Shown here: positions 19,192 to 28,471 of the stretch, one piece after another
How the letters are laid out: each line of letters starts with the position of its first letter
How positions within the stretch are numbered: the stretch's first letter is position 1
Source: Chryseobacterium phosphatilyticum
GTDB lineage: Bacteria > Bacteroidota > Bacteroidia > Flavobacteriales > Weeksellaceae
Assembly: GCF_002899825.2 (NCBI RefSeq)
Contig: NZ_PPED02000002.1
Coordinates: 62,001 to 126,000 of the forward strand
Direction: 5' to 3'
DNA: 64,000 bases
Program-made: the position numbers and the translations under genes
The notes under the pieces: model-generated
What the model saw: only the letters and a program-made list of their open reading frames with translations
What the model was told of the DNA's origin: nothing
Databases searched by the model: none

Positions 19192-19266
19192 ATGATTTTA
19201 ATGATAAACTAAAAAATGACTTTTCACGTTATTAATATATTTAATAGTATTTTAAAGATTTGATTA

Positions 19267-20028
19267 ATGAAAAAAATCTTCCTTCTTCTTTTTATATGCA
19301 TTTTTTCGCTTGGTTTTTCTCAAAAAAAGAAAAAATCAAAATCTAAAGCTGTTGTAGAAAAAGAAACAATTATTATTTATACGGAACAGGATGCAGAATC
19401 TTCAAAAGAGGCAAGAGTGATTGCCGGATTTCTAAAACAAAATCCCGGTCATGCAAAAACAGACTATTTTAAAAGAAAGCTGATTGATATGATTATGGCA
19501 GATAATTCTCCGGAAGCTAAACCTACCATTAAGCCTATCAGTAAAGAGAAAATTGAAAACATTGTTAAAAATAATGAATTGAATAGTGGTAAAGTAGTAG
19601 CTGCAAATAAAACTGCTGCTGCCAATACTGCAAAGAATACGGATAAAATAAATGATGCCATCAATGCACTTAAAGAAGAGGCCAGATCAGGGTATGCTTC
19701 TGCAGGATCTGTAAAAAGTGCCGGCGTTTCTAAATCAGAACCCAGTGAAGCAAATAAAAAGACTGCGGCGATGCTGACCCATATTTTTAATAATGATATG
19801 AATAAAAATGAAGCTTATATCAATATTAAAAACAGATCAGCTTGTAATCTGATTGTAAAAATAAGTGGGAAGAAGTATTATAATTTAAGTGTTCCTGCAA
19901 AAGGGGAGAACTTCATTTTAATAGATAAAGGAGAGTATGTGTTGACAACTATGGTATGTGATGCAAAATATTCTTCGTTAAAGAAAATTAGTCAGGATAT
20001 TGAGATTGCTCTTAATGTTGCTGATTAG
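19267..20028 (+). CDS. Secreted protein of the paralogous family (fourth copy)
   Basis: 253 residues with signal peptide MKKIFLLLFICIFSLGFSQ followed by a Lys-rich stretch (KKKKSKSKAVVEK). Residues about 45-80 keep a weak version of the helical unit (ARVIAGFLKQNPGHAKTDYF). A long Lys/Ala/Asn linker leads to the C-terminal module (about 185-250): IKNRSACNLIVKISGKKYYN, ENFILIDKGEYVLTT and VCDAKYSSLKK, closely matching the gene at 1749. It is on the plus strand, whereas its three relatives lie at 1318-4012 on the minus strand at the opposite end of the 18-kb block. Function unknown; probably periplasmic or outer-membrane associated. Confidence 0.75.
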   Translation: MKKIFLLLFICIFSLGFSQKKKKSKSKAVVEKETIIIYTEQDAESSKEARVIAGFLKQNPGHAKTDYFKRKLIDMIMADNSPEAKPTIKPISKEKIENIVKNNELNSGKVVAANKTAAANTAKNTDKINDAINALKEEARSGYASAGSVKSAGVSKSEPSEANKKTAAMLTHIFNNDMNKNEAYINIKNRSACNLIVKISGKKYYNLSVPAKGENFILIDKGEYVLTTMVCDAKYSSLKKISQDIEIALNVAD

Positions 20029-20045
20029 AATAGAAGAAAACTAAA

Positions 20046-20080
20046 GAAAAAAGGTTAAGAAAAATTCTTAACCTTTTTAT
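20046..20080. terminator. Bidirectional terminator between the convergent genes ending at 20028 and 20085
   Basis: Stem AAAAGGTTAAGAA with TTCTTAACCTTTT around a short A loop, with T-runs on both strands. It can serve both the upstream plus-strand gene and accA. Confidence 0.88.
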
Positions 20081-20084
20081 TTTT

Positions 20085-21041
20085 TTATCCTTTAAATTGC
20101 CCCATCGCAATAAATTTGTCTTGTCTTTGGGTTTCAAGCTCCTGTCCTGTAAATTTGGAGAAGGCTTTGATATTTTGAAGAATAGAATTCTTTAAGTTTA
20201 AATAAGTAGTCTCCGTGTCATAATGAGCTCCTCCCAGAGGTTCTTCAACGATTCCGTCGATAAACTTTTCTCTTAAAGCATCTTGTGGAGTAAGGTTCAG
20301 GGCATTGGCTGCATCCTCTTTGTGATCCCAGTTTCTCCATAATATGGAAGAACAGCTTTCAGGTGCGATTACCGTATACCATGTGTTTTCCAACATATAT
20401 ACTTTATTTCCAACACCGATTCCTAATGCTCCACCACTGGCTCCTTCTCCAATAATGTAAGTGAAGATAGGCGTTTTCAGCTGAACCATTTCAAAAATAT
20501 TTCTTGCAATAGCTTCACCTTGCCCTCTTTCTTCAGCTTCTAATCCCGGATAAGCTCCCGGTGTATCTACTAAAGTTACTACAGGGATATTGAATTTCTC
20601 AGCAAGCTTCATTAATCGTAAAGCTTTTCTGTATCCTTCAGGATTTGGCATCCCGAATCTTCTGTACTGTCTGTCTTTCGTTGTTCTTCCTTTTTGAGTC
20701 CCTATGATCATTACTCTTTGACCATCCAGGGTAATCAATCCTCCAATCATTGCCGGGTCATCAGCGAAATTTCTGTCTCCATGAAGTTCTAAGAAACTGC
20801 CTTTGTCTGCCATTCCATGGATGTAGTCCAATGTGTAAGGGCGGTCCGGGTGACGGGACAGTTGTACTCTTTGCCAAGGTGTAAGATTTCCATAGATCTC
20901 TTTTTTCTTCTCTAAAATCTTATCCTCAATCTGGCTGCATGCTAATTTTACATCAACACCACTTTCTTCTCCTACTAAAGAACAGGTCTGGTATTGATCC
21001 ATCAATTCTTTGATAGGAAGTTCGAAACTTAAATATTCCAT
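20085..21041 (-). CDS. accA: Acetyl-CoA carboxylase carboxyltransferase subunit alpha
   Basis: 318 residues, the normal length. AccA pairs with AccD to move the carboxyl group from biotin on AccB to acetyl-CoA, forming malonyl-CoA. Family features include [14 protein letters not shown] (about 62-75), [18 protein letters not shown], the [20 protein letters not shown] segment, [20 protein letters not shown] (about 155-174) and [15 protein letters not shown], the oxyanion-hole region. ATG start at 21041. The gltX gene lies 49 bases upstream on the same strand. accB and accC are about 11 kb away; accD is not in the window. Confidence 0.97.
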   Translation of the reverse strand: MEYLSFELPIKELMDQYQTCSLVGEESGVDVKLACSQIEDKILEKKKEIYGNLTPWQRVQLSRHPDRPYTLDYIHGMADKGSFLELHGDRNFADDPAMIGGLITLDGQRVMIIGTQKGRTTKDRQYRRFGMPNPEGYRKALRLMKLAEKFNIPVVTLVDTPGAYPGLEAEERGQGEAIARNIFEMVQLKTPIFTYIIGEGASGGALGIGVGNKVYMLENTWYTVIAPESCSSILWRNWDHKEDAANALNLTPQDALREKFIDGIVEEPLGGAHYDTETTYLNLKNSILQNIKAFSKFTGQELETQRQDKFIAMGQFKG

Positions 21042-21090
21042 TTCTTGAAGTAAATTAAATCTTTCAAATGTATGAAAAATTATGGTAATT

Positions 21091-22599
21091 TTATTTAAAA
21101 TTATTTATAGCATTGCTTATTCTGGCGATACTTTCTTCTTTTCCAATGATTTCCAGGATGTCCGGAACATCGGGTCCTTTCAATTCTCCCACCAAAGATA
21201 AGCGTAATGGCATCATGACTTTTCCCATTCCTAATCCTTTGCTTTCTGCGAAGTCATGCATGGTTTGCTTTAATGTTTCAGCATCGAAATCTGTAGATTC
21301 AAATGTTGAAGCCAGTTCACCTAAAATGACAGAAGTTTCGTCATTCCATGCTTTTTTGGATGCTTTTTCGTCATAGGCTGTCGGTGCCTCGAAGAAAAAT
21401 TTTCCATTTTCATAGATGTCTTTCGGGAAAGTAGCTCTTTCTTTCATTAAGTGGATCACTTTTAATAGCTTTTCATCAGATGCAGCAGAAAGATCAAGTT
21501 CAGTATTTTTCAGGATTTGTAAAAGCTCTTCATCAGACTTCATCTGAATATACTGATGGTTGAACCATTCTGATTTTTCTTTACTGAACCTTGCCCCTGC
21601 CTTGTGTACTTTATGAAGATCAAATTCTTTAATCATTTCTTCTAAAGGTAGAATCTCTTTATCATCTGCAGGAGACCATCCTAATAAAGCGACCATATTA
21701 ATGAAGGCTTCAGGAAGATACCCGTTTTCTCTGTATCCTTTAGAAACAATACCTGTTTCCGGATCTTTGAAATCAAGAGGGAATACCGGGAATCCGAATT
21801 TATCACCGTCTCTTTTGCTTAGTTTTCCTTTTCCTTCCGGTTTTAAAATTAATGAAAGGTGTGCAAATTGAGGAGCTTCCCAACCCATTGCTTCATATAA
21901 TAAAGTATGAAGTCCTAAAGAAGGTAACCATTCTTCACCACGGATTACGTGAGAAATTTCCATTTCGTGGTCATCAATGATGTTCGCAAAGTGATAGGTT
22001 GGCATCCCGTCATTTTTTACCAAAACTTTGTCATCTAAAGTATTGGTGTTAACAGATGATTTTCCACGGATAATGTCTTCAAGATTTAAAATTCTGTCAA
22101 CAGGCATTTTAAATCTTACCACGTATGGCGTTTTTTCAGCCAATAATTTCTGAACTTCTTCCTCAGAAAGAGCAAGACTATTTCTTAAACGGTTTCTTGT
22201 TTTATTGTCATAAGAGAAAACATCTCCTTTTGCTTCAAATTCTGCACGCATGGCATCCAACTCTTCAGGAGTATCAAAGGCCAGGTAAGCATAGTCTGTT
22301 TTTAAGATTTGTTCTGTATATCGGTCGTAGATATCTCTTCTTTCAGATTGTCTGTAAGGGGCAAATTTCCCTCCTTTCTTAGGACTTTCATCAGGGATGA
22401 TTCCGCACCATTCTAAAGCTTCTTCAATATATTCTTCAGCTCCTTCTACGTATCTTGCGGTATCTGTATCTTCAATTCTCAATACAAATTCACCACCCTG
22501 GTTTTTAGCAAAAAGATAATCATATAATGCGGTTCTTACGCCTCCCAAGTGTAAAGGTCCCGTAGGACTTGGAGCAAAACGTACTCTTACTTTCTCCAT
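21091..22599 (-). CDS. gltX: Glutamate-tRNA ligase
   Basis: 502 residues from the ATG at 22599; the frame extends two codons to a TTG at 22605 but [20 protein letters not shown] is the standard start. This holds the HIGH-type motif (HLGG at 17-20) of class I synthetases. The KMSKS-type motif is KLSKR (about 259-263) in [16 protein letters not shown]. The protein charges tRNA-Glu with glutamate. The anticodon-binding helical domain fills the C-terminal third. A promoter box TAAATTTG sits at 22619-22626 on the minus strand. It probably forms a transcription unit with accA downstream. Confidence 0.97.
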   Translation of the reverse strand: MEKVRVRFAPSPTGPLHLGGVRTALYDYLFAKNQGGEFVLRIEDTDTARYVEGAEEYIEEALEWCGIIPDESPKKGGKFAPYRQSERRDIYDRYTEQILKTDYAYLAFDTPEELDAMRAEFEAKGDVFSYDNKTRNRLRNSLALSEEEVQKLLAEKTPYVVRFKMPVDRILNLEDIIRGKSSVNTNTLDDKVLVKNDGMPTYHFANIIDDHEMEISHVIRGEEWLPSLGLHTLLYEAMGWEAPQFAHLSLILKPEGKGKLSKRDGDKFGFPVFPLDFKDPETGIVSKGYRENGYLPEAFINMVALLGWSPADDKEILPLEEMIKEFDLHKVHKAGARFSKEKSEWFNHQYIQMKSDEELLQILKNTELDLSAASDEKLLKVIHLMKERATFPKDIYENGKFFFEAPTAYDEKASKKAWNDETSVILGELASTFESTDFDAETLKQTMHDFAESKGLGMGKVMMPLRLSLVGELKGPDVPDILEIIGKEESIARISNAINNFK

Positions 22600-22618
22600 T
22601 TTCAATTTAAATTTTGTG

Positions 22619-22626
22619 CAAATTTA
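22619..22626 (-). promoter_or_regulatory. -7 promoter box for gltX
   Basis: TAAATTTG (minus strand) fits TAnnTTTG and ends 19 bases from the chosen gltX ATG. This supports the ATG over the upstream TTG. Confidence 0.55.
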
Positions 22627-22741
22627 CTTAAAATTATGTGGTTACGAGGTGATTTATGATGGGGATTATTTTTTTTACTCAGACGATTCTATTAAGCTGG
22701 TGTAATTGCTGCACTGGTGATTAGGTATAAATAGTAATTTT

Positions 22742-22789
22742 AAAAGGGATTATAAAAAAAAACATTTGTTTTTTTTTATAATCCCTTTT
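22742..22789. repeat. Perfect 22-bp palindrome in the divergent gap
   Basis: Arms of 22 bases (22742-22763 and 22768-22789; AAAAGGGATTATA followed by nine A and C) are exact inverse complements around a 4-base loop. Both neighbouring genes are transcribed away from it, so it is not the terminator of either. The rest of the 22627-23037 gap holds a plus-strand promoter candidate and no convincing ORF. Confidence 0.7.
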
Positions 22790-22828
22790 CTATTATTTAT
22801 GAAAGGTACAATCATTTGTAACTTGCTG

Positions 22829-22859
22829 TTGGCTTTTCTAAACTTAATCTCTACTTTTG
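22829..22859 (+). promoter_or_regulatory. Promoter candidate for the glycosyltransferase cluster
   Basis: TTG (22829-22831), 20 bases, then TACTTTTG (22852-22859) fits the Bacteroidetes TTG-N19-TAnnTTTG form closely. It would give a leader of about 170 nt before the ATG at 23038. Confidence 0.5.
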
Positions 22860-23037
22860 TGTCGGTTGGAAATATGCTTTCTGTTCTGGGACAATATTTT
22901 GATTAAGAACTCAAATGAGGAGTAGAAAATAAGTTAAGTAAAGCATATAATGATGAATCTTTCATAAAATTATTTGTTTTATTGAAATTGAATCAGAGAT
23001 AATTACCGACTTGATACAATCTATTTTATTAAAAAAT

Positions 23038-23865
23038 ATGGAAAAAATCCTTCTTTTTATTAAGACATATAAACCTGATTTTAACCAGTGTAAAAGATTA
23101 CTGGATTCTATCGTTAAATATAATAAAGATGGAATCAAAGTACTGATTTCTGTTAATGATAGTGATTTTGATTATTTTAAGACAAACATCCCGACAGACT
23201 TTGAAGTGATTAAAGACAGTGATATTATTCAGTGTGATATGTCAAAGTCTAATCCATGGCAATACCAGCAAATTATAAAATCACAACTTCATAGGATTAA
23301 TATCACGGAGAATTACATCTGTTTAGATTCGGATTCTTACTTTATCAAGGATTTTTATATCTCTGATTTTATTCAGGGAGAGGTTCCGTTTACGATCATT
23401 CACCAGCAGAAAGAGTTGTTTTCGTGGTTGAGTATCAATCGTAAGCATTTTAAAAATGACGATCCTAAAGGGTATTTTGAAAACATAAGCAGAAGAGTAA
23501 TGAAGCAATTGGGCCGTGAAGGTATATGTTATGATTATGGGCCTTCACCTACGATTTGGTCCAATAAAGTATGGAAGTCTTTTCAGGAAAATTATCTGGA
23601 TGCCAACCATATTGATTATGTGGATCTGATCAAGGAGTATCCAAGTGAATTTACCTGGTATGGAGAATGGCTTCTGAAATCAAATGTCATTCCTATTTTG
23701 CCTAAAGAACCCCTGTTTAAAGTATTCCATTATAAAAAGCAATTTCATGATTTTGTAAAAGAAGGACATACCAGGGAAACCATTAAAGAGAATTATATGG
23801 GGATTGTATTGCAGTCCAACTGGAACAGAGATTTGAAATGGTATCAGAAAAGAGTAGAATTATAA
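23038..23865 (+). CDS. Putative glycosyltransferase (DUF6492-like, GT-A fold)
   Basis: 275 residues from the ATG at 23038; the frame also extends to a TTG at 23011, but MEKILLFIKTYKPDFNQ is a natural start. The early segment ILLFIKTYKPDFNQCKRLLD and ICLDSDSYFIKDFY (about residues 92-105), a DSD-type acidic motif, fit a GT-A fold with a metal-bound sugar nucleotide. FTWYGEWLLKSNVIPI is a later conserved-looking block. No membrane segment. It heads a four-glycosyltransferase cluster, so a role in capsule or LPS O-chain assembly is likely. Sugar specificity cannot be read from the sequence. Confidence 0.65.
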   Translation: MEKILLFIKTYKPDFNQCKRLLDSIVKYNKDGIKVLISVNDSDFDYFKTNIPTDFEVIKDSDIIQCDMSKSNPWQYQQIIKSQLHRINITENYICLDSDSYFIKDFYISDFIQGEVPFTIIHQQKELFSWLSINRKHFKNDDPKGYFENISRRVMKQLGREGICYDYGPSPTIWSNKVWKSFQENYLDANHIDYVDLIKEYPSEFTWYGEWLLKSNVIPILPKEPLFKVFHYKKQFHDFVKEGHTRETIKENYMGIVLQSNWNRDLKWYQKRVEL

Positions 23866-23902
23866 AAAAGGAATCCCACGACATAATATTTTGAATTATT
23901 AT

Positions 23903-25126
23903 ATGAAGACGAAAGTAATTTTAGACGCTGATATCATTGCCGATTTTTATAAGGATAACAGAACAGGTATTTTCCGGGTGGCATTTGAACTCTTTAAGAA
24001 ATTGGGAAATAGTAAAGAAATAGAGCTTCATTATTCTCATTTCAGCTTACTCAATCTGGAAACCACTACGACGGAAGTTGATCAGTTCTTTGACGATAAT
24101 TCAATACAGATTAAGGGAGTAAACCAAAGAGTAAGAAGAAAATTCTTACCTCTCAGAAAAGAAAAACTGTTTAAAAAACTCTACAAAAAACTGGAAATTT
24201 TTAATTTCAAAAATAGATATGATGAAAAGATGATCAGATCTTCGCAGGTTTTTCATTCTTTTTATTATCCGATTAATGACAGAGTAAAGAAGTATCCGAA
24301 TTTAAAGACTATCGTTACCATCCATGATCTGATTCCGATCCTGTTTCCGGAACTGCATTTTACTTCGGAATTTATTGAAAAGATTATTCAGAGTGTGGGA
24401 GATAACGGCTATGTTATTTGTGTATCAGAAAATACGAAGAAGGATTTGCTTGCCTATGCTCCTCAAATAAGTCCGGACAGGGTATTTGTATGTTTATTGG
24501 CCGCATCTCCGGAAATCTTTTATGTTTGCAGGGATTCTGAGAAATTCAAAACGATTCAGTCAAAATATAAGATTCCGGAAAAATACTTCCTGTGTGTGGG
24601 GACGCTTGAACCCCGGAAAAATGTAGATCATATTATCCGTTCATTTTTAACAATGATTAAAGAAAATGATGTGAATGATCTAAGTCTTGTTCTGGTAGGT
24701 TCCGCAGGATGGGATTACAATAAAATATTCCAGGAATACGAAAGTGCGGAAGAACTAAAAGATAAAATTATTATTACAGGAAGGGTTGCTGATGAAGAGT
24801 TGGCAAGTCTGTATAGCAATGCCCATTCTTTTTATTATATGTCTTTATATGAGGGCTTCGGATTGCCACCATTGGAGGCTATGCAATGTGGATTGGCCAC
24901 TGTTACTTCCAATACCTCTTCTTTACCTGAAGTTGTAGGGGAGGCGGGGATTACTCTGGATCCGGAAGATGAAAAAAGCTTGGTAAAAACGATGAAAGAT
25001 TTGTATTTTGATGAAGAGCTTCGCAAGCAATATGCTCAAAAAGGATTAGAGAGGTCTCAACAGTTTTCATGGGAAAAATGTGCTAAAGAACATATTGAAA
25101 TCTACAATAAAGTCATCACAGGATAG
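23903..25126 (+). CDS. Glycosyltransferase family 4
   Basis: 407 residues from the ATG at 23903 (a TTG at 23891 would add four residues). GT-B fold: the N-terminal half contains TIVTIHDLIPILFPELHF and VICVSENTKKDLLAY; the C-terminal nucleotide-sugar-binding half has FLCVGTLEPRKNVDHIIRSF (about 230-249) and the retaining GT4 motif SLYEGFGLPPLEAMQCGLAT with the E-x7-E pattern, then SSLPEVVGEAG. The product is probably a retaining mannosyl- or related transferase adding to a surface polysaccharide. A hairpin terminator follows at 25148. Confidence 0.85.
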   Translation: MKTKVILDADIIADFYKDNRTGIFRVAFELFKKLGNSKEIELHYSHFSLLNLETTTTEVDQFFDDNSIQIKGVNQRVRRKFLPLRKEKLFKKLYKKLEIFNFKNRYDEKMIRSSQVFHSFYYPINDRVKKYPNLKTIVTIHDLIPILFPELHFTSEFIEKIIQSVGDNGYVICVSENTKKDLLAYAPQISPDRVFVCLLAASPEIFYVCRDSEKFKTIQSKYKIPEKYFLCVGTLEPRKNVDHIIRSFLTMIKENDVNDLSLVLVGSAGWDYNKIFQEYESAEELKDKIIITGRVADEELASLYSNAHSFYYMSLYEGFGLPPLEAMQCGLATVTSNTSSLPEVVGEAGITLDPEDEKSLVKTMKDLYFDEELRKQYAQKGLERSQQFSWEKCAKEHIEIYNKVITG

Positions 25127-25147
25127 ACTTTTAATACTGAATAAAAG

Positions 25148-25182
25148 CCCCGTCTCATCGTCAAAGTTGGGACGGTTTTAAT
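25148..25182 (+). terminator. Terminator of the first two glycosyltransferase genes
   Basis: Stem CCGTCTCA (about 25149-25157) with TGGGACGG (about 25168-25175), one G-U pair, followed by TTTTA. The region from there to 25384 is AT-rich with nothing recognised. Confidence 0.7.
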
Positions 25183-25384
25183 TTAAAATCATTATTTATA
25201 ACTCCTTTTTTTGGGAAATATTCTGATGCTTGAAAATGGAGTTAAATACTGAATCGTACTTCTAAATTGCTAGAAATGAGTAAGAAATGGAGAAATGATT
25301 TATTCCCGAAATTAATAAAATTTTAATATTAATTAGCGTTTTGAAATAGTATTTTGAGTACATTCGCAAAAAATTTACATATAT

Positions 25385-25567
25385 ATGTTGATGAATGGTG
25401 AAAGATCTACTGGAAAATATTACATTTTTGATAATTTGACCTGTTGTAATCTAAGAGATTCAAAAATATGCTGTAATCAAAAATTGATGGTTTTAGTTGA
25501 TGCGCAGCTTGGAATTGGCTTTCTTCAAAATGATATTGTAAAATTTGAATACGAGAATAATCAATAA
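25385..25567 (+). CDS. Possible small protein with two Cys-Cys pairs
   Basis: A 60-codon ATG frame with LTCCNLRDSKICCNQKL in the middle (two CC pairs 10 residues apart) and no signal peptide or transmembrane segment. It ends 15 bases before the lipoprotein gene. A near-consensus TAGTATTTTG lies about 35 bases upstream. It could be a real small gene or part of a leader of the next gene; nothing recognisable supports a function. Confidence 0.25.
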   Translation: MLMNGERSTGKYYIFDNLTCCNLRDSKICCNQKLMVLVDAQLGIGFLQNDIVKFEYENNQ

Positions 25568-25582
25568 TACATTACACTAAGG

Positions 25583-26830
25583 ATGTCAAATCATATAAGT
25601 AAGCCGGCTCTCTTTTTGCTTATGCTTGCCTTTTTTTCGTTCTCTTGCTCAAGACAAGAGGAGAGTTTATTTGCTGAAAACGAAAATCCCGTTCCCAATG
25701 ATAATAAACATTATACAGGTCCCACAGATTACCTGACAGATATCGGAACGATTAATATTGCGGTACTAGCTAACGGAAATTATCCGGGACAAAATAATCC
25801 CAAATTTATAAAAGACATCAGTGCACCCAATTTCGGATACTGTCATCCGGATGTACAATATTTTCCCGGTGGATTTAACGGCTATAAATATTGGATGGTT
25901 TTCACTCCTTATAACGGAGCAGTTGGGGCAAATGCAGATTCAAACCGATATGAAAATCCAACCATTGTTGTTTCTAATGACGGGCTCACCTGGAGACCCC
26001 CGAATGGAATTTCAAATCCTATTCAAAGAGCACCCACCAGAACTGAAAGTATTCCTGAAAGTCCCAATGAAAAGCCACAAGGTTTTTGGTCTGATGTAGA
26101 CTGGATGTATGAAAACGGGAAATTTTTATTATACTTCAGGGGAAGTTTTATGAAAGCTAAAGCGTTAAAAGCCAGAGGTGCCAAAAGCCAAAATAACCTG
26201 AAAAAGCTTGCAAAGACCCCACAAAGAGCCATTGTGAGACAAACTTCTACTGATGGTATTTCCTGGACACCTATGGAAGTAGCCTATACAAGCAATGCAC
26301 CCCATTCGCCCAATAATAATCATATTCTTTCTCCCAGCTTTGTCTATACCGGAAAAAACTATGTGAGCTACGAGGTAGAAAATAATATAAGCCCTAATTT
26401 CCCGGGTAACGATGCATCTTATATCATCAGGAGAACTTCGGATGACGGATTAGATTTTTCGAACTTTAAAAAGAGTAAGGTGGTTAACTTCATGAATAAA
26501 CCATGGACGGATATTGATCCTGTATATGCACCGTGGCATATTCAGGCAGCTTATGTAGACGGATATTATTTCTTATGTATTGCTGCAGGTGATGTAAGAA
26601 AATTTACTTCAGAAGCCCTTTATCTGGCTGTTTCCAAAGACGGAATCAATTTTAAAACATTTCCAAAAGCTATGGTAGAAAAGAACGTATACAGATCCAG
26701 TGTATTCCCGATGACAACAACGAGTGATGCGATCAATTTCGGTGCTGTTGTAGGCTATAAGAATGGTGTGTTTAAATACAGAGAGTTTCAACTCAGTAAA
26801 CCGAAATTGGATCTTTATCTGGCAAAATAA
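25583..26830 (+). CDS. Lipoprotein with a glycosidase-like beta-propeller
   Basis: 415 residues. The signal MSNHISKPALFLLMLAFFSF ends in a lipobox with Cys (SFSCSRQ, Cys at residue 22). The body has repeated propeller-like strands: PTIVVSNDGLTWRPPNG, FWSDVDWMYENGKFLLYF, VRQTSTDGISWTPMEV, SPSFVYTGKNYVSYEVENN, YIIRRTSDDGLDFSNF and LYLAVSKDGINFKTFP. The S-DG-W/F pattern resembles the Asp-box and blade edges of five-bladed glycosyl hydrolase or sialidase-like folds. It may cut or bind the polysaccharide made by the surrounding transferases; catalytic residues were not identified. Residues about 190-205 carry a basic insertion. Confidence 0.55.
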   Translation: MSNHISKPALFLLMLAFFSFSCSRQEESLFAENENPVPNDNKHYTGPTDYLTDIGTINIAVLANGNYPGQNNPKFIKDISAPNFGYCHPDVQYFPGGFNGYKYWMVFTPYNGAVGANADSNRYENPTIVVSNDGLTWRPPNGISNPIQRAPTRTESIPESPNEKPQGFWSDVDWMYENGKFLLYFRGSFMKAKALKARGAKSQNNLKKLAKTPQRAIVRQTSTDGISWTPMEVAYTSNAPHSPNNNHILSPSFVYTGKNYVSYEVENNISPNFPGNDASYIIRRTSDDGLDFSNFKKSKVVNFMNKPWTDIDPVYAPWHIQAAYVDGYYFLCIAAGDVRKFTSEALYLAVSKDGINFKTFPKAMVEKNVYRSSVFPMTTTSDAINFGAVVGYKNGVFKYREFQLSKPKLDLYLAK

Positions 26831-26851
26831 AAAAGCTTCCTATATTTCTAC

Positions 26852-26895
26852 AAAACTCCTGATGTTATCAAGACGGCATCAGGAGTTTTTTATAT
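26852..26895 (+). terminator. Terminator of the lipoprotein gene
   Basis: Stem AAAACTCCTGATG (26852-26864) with CATCAGGAGTTTT (about 26877-26889) and a T-run. The following gap to 27293 is AT-rich; the only open frame noted is a 28-codon hydrophobic ORF at 26985-27071, not supported as a gene. Confidence 0.88.
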
Positions 26896-27293
26896 ATAAG
26901 AATGATAAAAATTGATTTTTATCTGAACTTTGCAAGAATAGTAGGGAACAAAAACTAACCCGATTCGTTAATTTGAATAAAAATATGTTGTTGAAGATCA
27001 GTAAAATAAGTATTAAATTAAAATTATTAATATTGCATCTCCTATTACTCGCTATTAGCAATAGTATATAACAGAGAATATTTTCGTTGTTCTGAGGGAA
27101 AAATAGTCAAAATCGGAGTTGTTTTTTGCTGTATTGGATCAGATTTTGAATGACTAAAAAAAGAATTAGAAAATAATATTTGATGAAAGTTTTTTTTTAT
27201 TTTATATACCATCCTGTAGAAAAATTTAAAAAGACAGAGGAAGTTGCTGATATCCGGTAAAAGATTAAATAATTTACACTAAACAATAAAAAC

Positions 27294-28451
27294 TTGAAAA
27301 AGAAGATTTTGTACTTTATGCCTGACTGTCCCACAGAAGGGAAGGCAGGTAATATCACCAGGTGCATGCAGATGTTAGAATTTTTGAATGATTCTTCTGA
27401 ATATAACGAAGTTGATTTCTTATCCATCAGTGATTGGGGGACATGGACACCCACTTCCACAAAGGCTTTTCATGACCTCTACCCAAATATTAATTTAATT
27501 CTGACAAACAGAAAAATTGATAAGAAAAAACACCCGATAAAATCTATTCTTTTTTATAAAATCCCTAACTTTCTACCCAAACTTTTGAGAGGGATTACTA
27601 TTGATATCTCAAATCCGTTTTTAAATAAAAAAGTAACTCAAATCCTTAATGCCAAGAAGTATGATAAAATTATTATCAGCTATGCTTCCTGGAGTAGTCT
27701 GATAGACAAGTTGGGATACAAAAGTTATCTGATATTAGATTCTCATGATTTTATTACCGCACAATCAAGAAATAAAATCAACAGAATTGGAAAGCTATTC
27801 CAGTCTGAAGTAAAAGCAATGAGAAAGTTTGATGAAATCTGGACTTTTTCTGTAGAAGAAAGATATATTTTTGAGCAGTTTACAGATAGTAAAATTATTC
27901 ATATTCCAATATCCTTTCCCCAAAAACCATTACGTTCTTTGAAACAAGATTATACCTATGATGTAGTCTATGTTGCTAGTAATAATCAGCATAATATTAA
28001 TAGTATTAATTGGTTTTTAGAAAAAGTTTTACCATATTTAAAAGAGAATATCAAAATTCATATTATTGGAAAAGTAGGAAAGGAGATTAAAAAACAATAT
28101 CCTAATGTGATTGTACATGGCATGGTTGATGATTTGCAGGAGTTTTACGATAATGCAAGAATAACAATATGCCCAATGTTGAGTGGAACAGGGGTTAAAA
28201 TTAAAGTCCTGGAGTCTTTAAGTAATAATTTACCTGTTGTGACCAATACTCGTGGAGTAGATGGCCTTTCGCAGAAAAATGACAATGGTTGCTTAGTGAC
28301 AGATGATGCAAAAGAGTTTGCTGAATATATGGAAGTTCTTTTGAAAAATGACGAATTTTATGATAGCCAAAGACAAAAAGCTCATGAGTTCATTAAAAAC
28401 AACCACAGTCTAGAAAAAGAAATCGTTTTCTTTAAAAACAAATTTTCTTAA
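27294..28451 (+). CDS. Glycosyltransferase family 4-like protein
   Basis: 385 residues from a TTG start (MKKKILYFMPDCPTEGKAG); the next ATG would remove eight residues from the first beta-strand, so TTG is preferred. GT-B layout: KIIISYASWSSLIDKLGYKS and ILDSHDFITAQSRN in the N-terminal half; YDVVYVASNNQHNINSINWF, IHIIGKVGKEIKKQYP and the late motif CPMLSGTGVKIKVLESLSNN followed by LPVVTNTRGVDGL in the C-terminal half. The GTGVKIKVLE form is typical of capsule and O-antigen GT4 enzymes. The next glycosyltransferase starts 20 bases after its stop, so the two are co-transcribed. Confidence 0.8.
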   Translation: MKKKILYFMPDCPTEGKAGNITRCMQMLEFLNDSSEYNEVDFLSISDWGTWTPTSTKAFHDLYPNINLILTNRKIDKKKHPIKSILFYKIPNFLPKLLRGITIDISNPFLNKKVTQILNAKKYDKIIISYASWSSLIDKLGYKSYLILDSHDFITAQSRNKINRIGKLFQSEVKAMRKFDEIWTFSVEERYIFEQFTDSKIIHIPISFPQKPLRSLKQDYTYDVVYVASNNQHNINSINWFLEKVLPYLKENIKIHIIGKVGKEIKKQYPNVIVHGMVDDLQEFYDNARITICPMLSGTGVKIKVLESLSNNLPVVTNTRGVDGLSQKNDNGCLVTDDAKEFAEYMEVLLKNDEFYDSQRQKAHEFIKNNHSLEKEIVFFKNKFS

Positions 28452-28471
28452 AAATTTTCCGTTATTATTAT

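Noticed and set aside
26985..27071. 28-codon hydrophobic ORF in the lipoprotein-glycosyltransferase gap
   Set aside because: Very AT-rich region with Leu/Ile-only composition and no promoter or terminator of its own.
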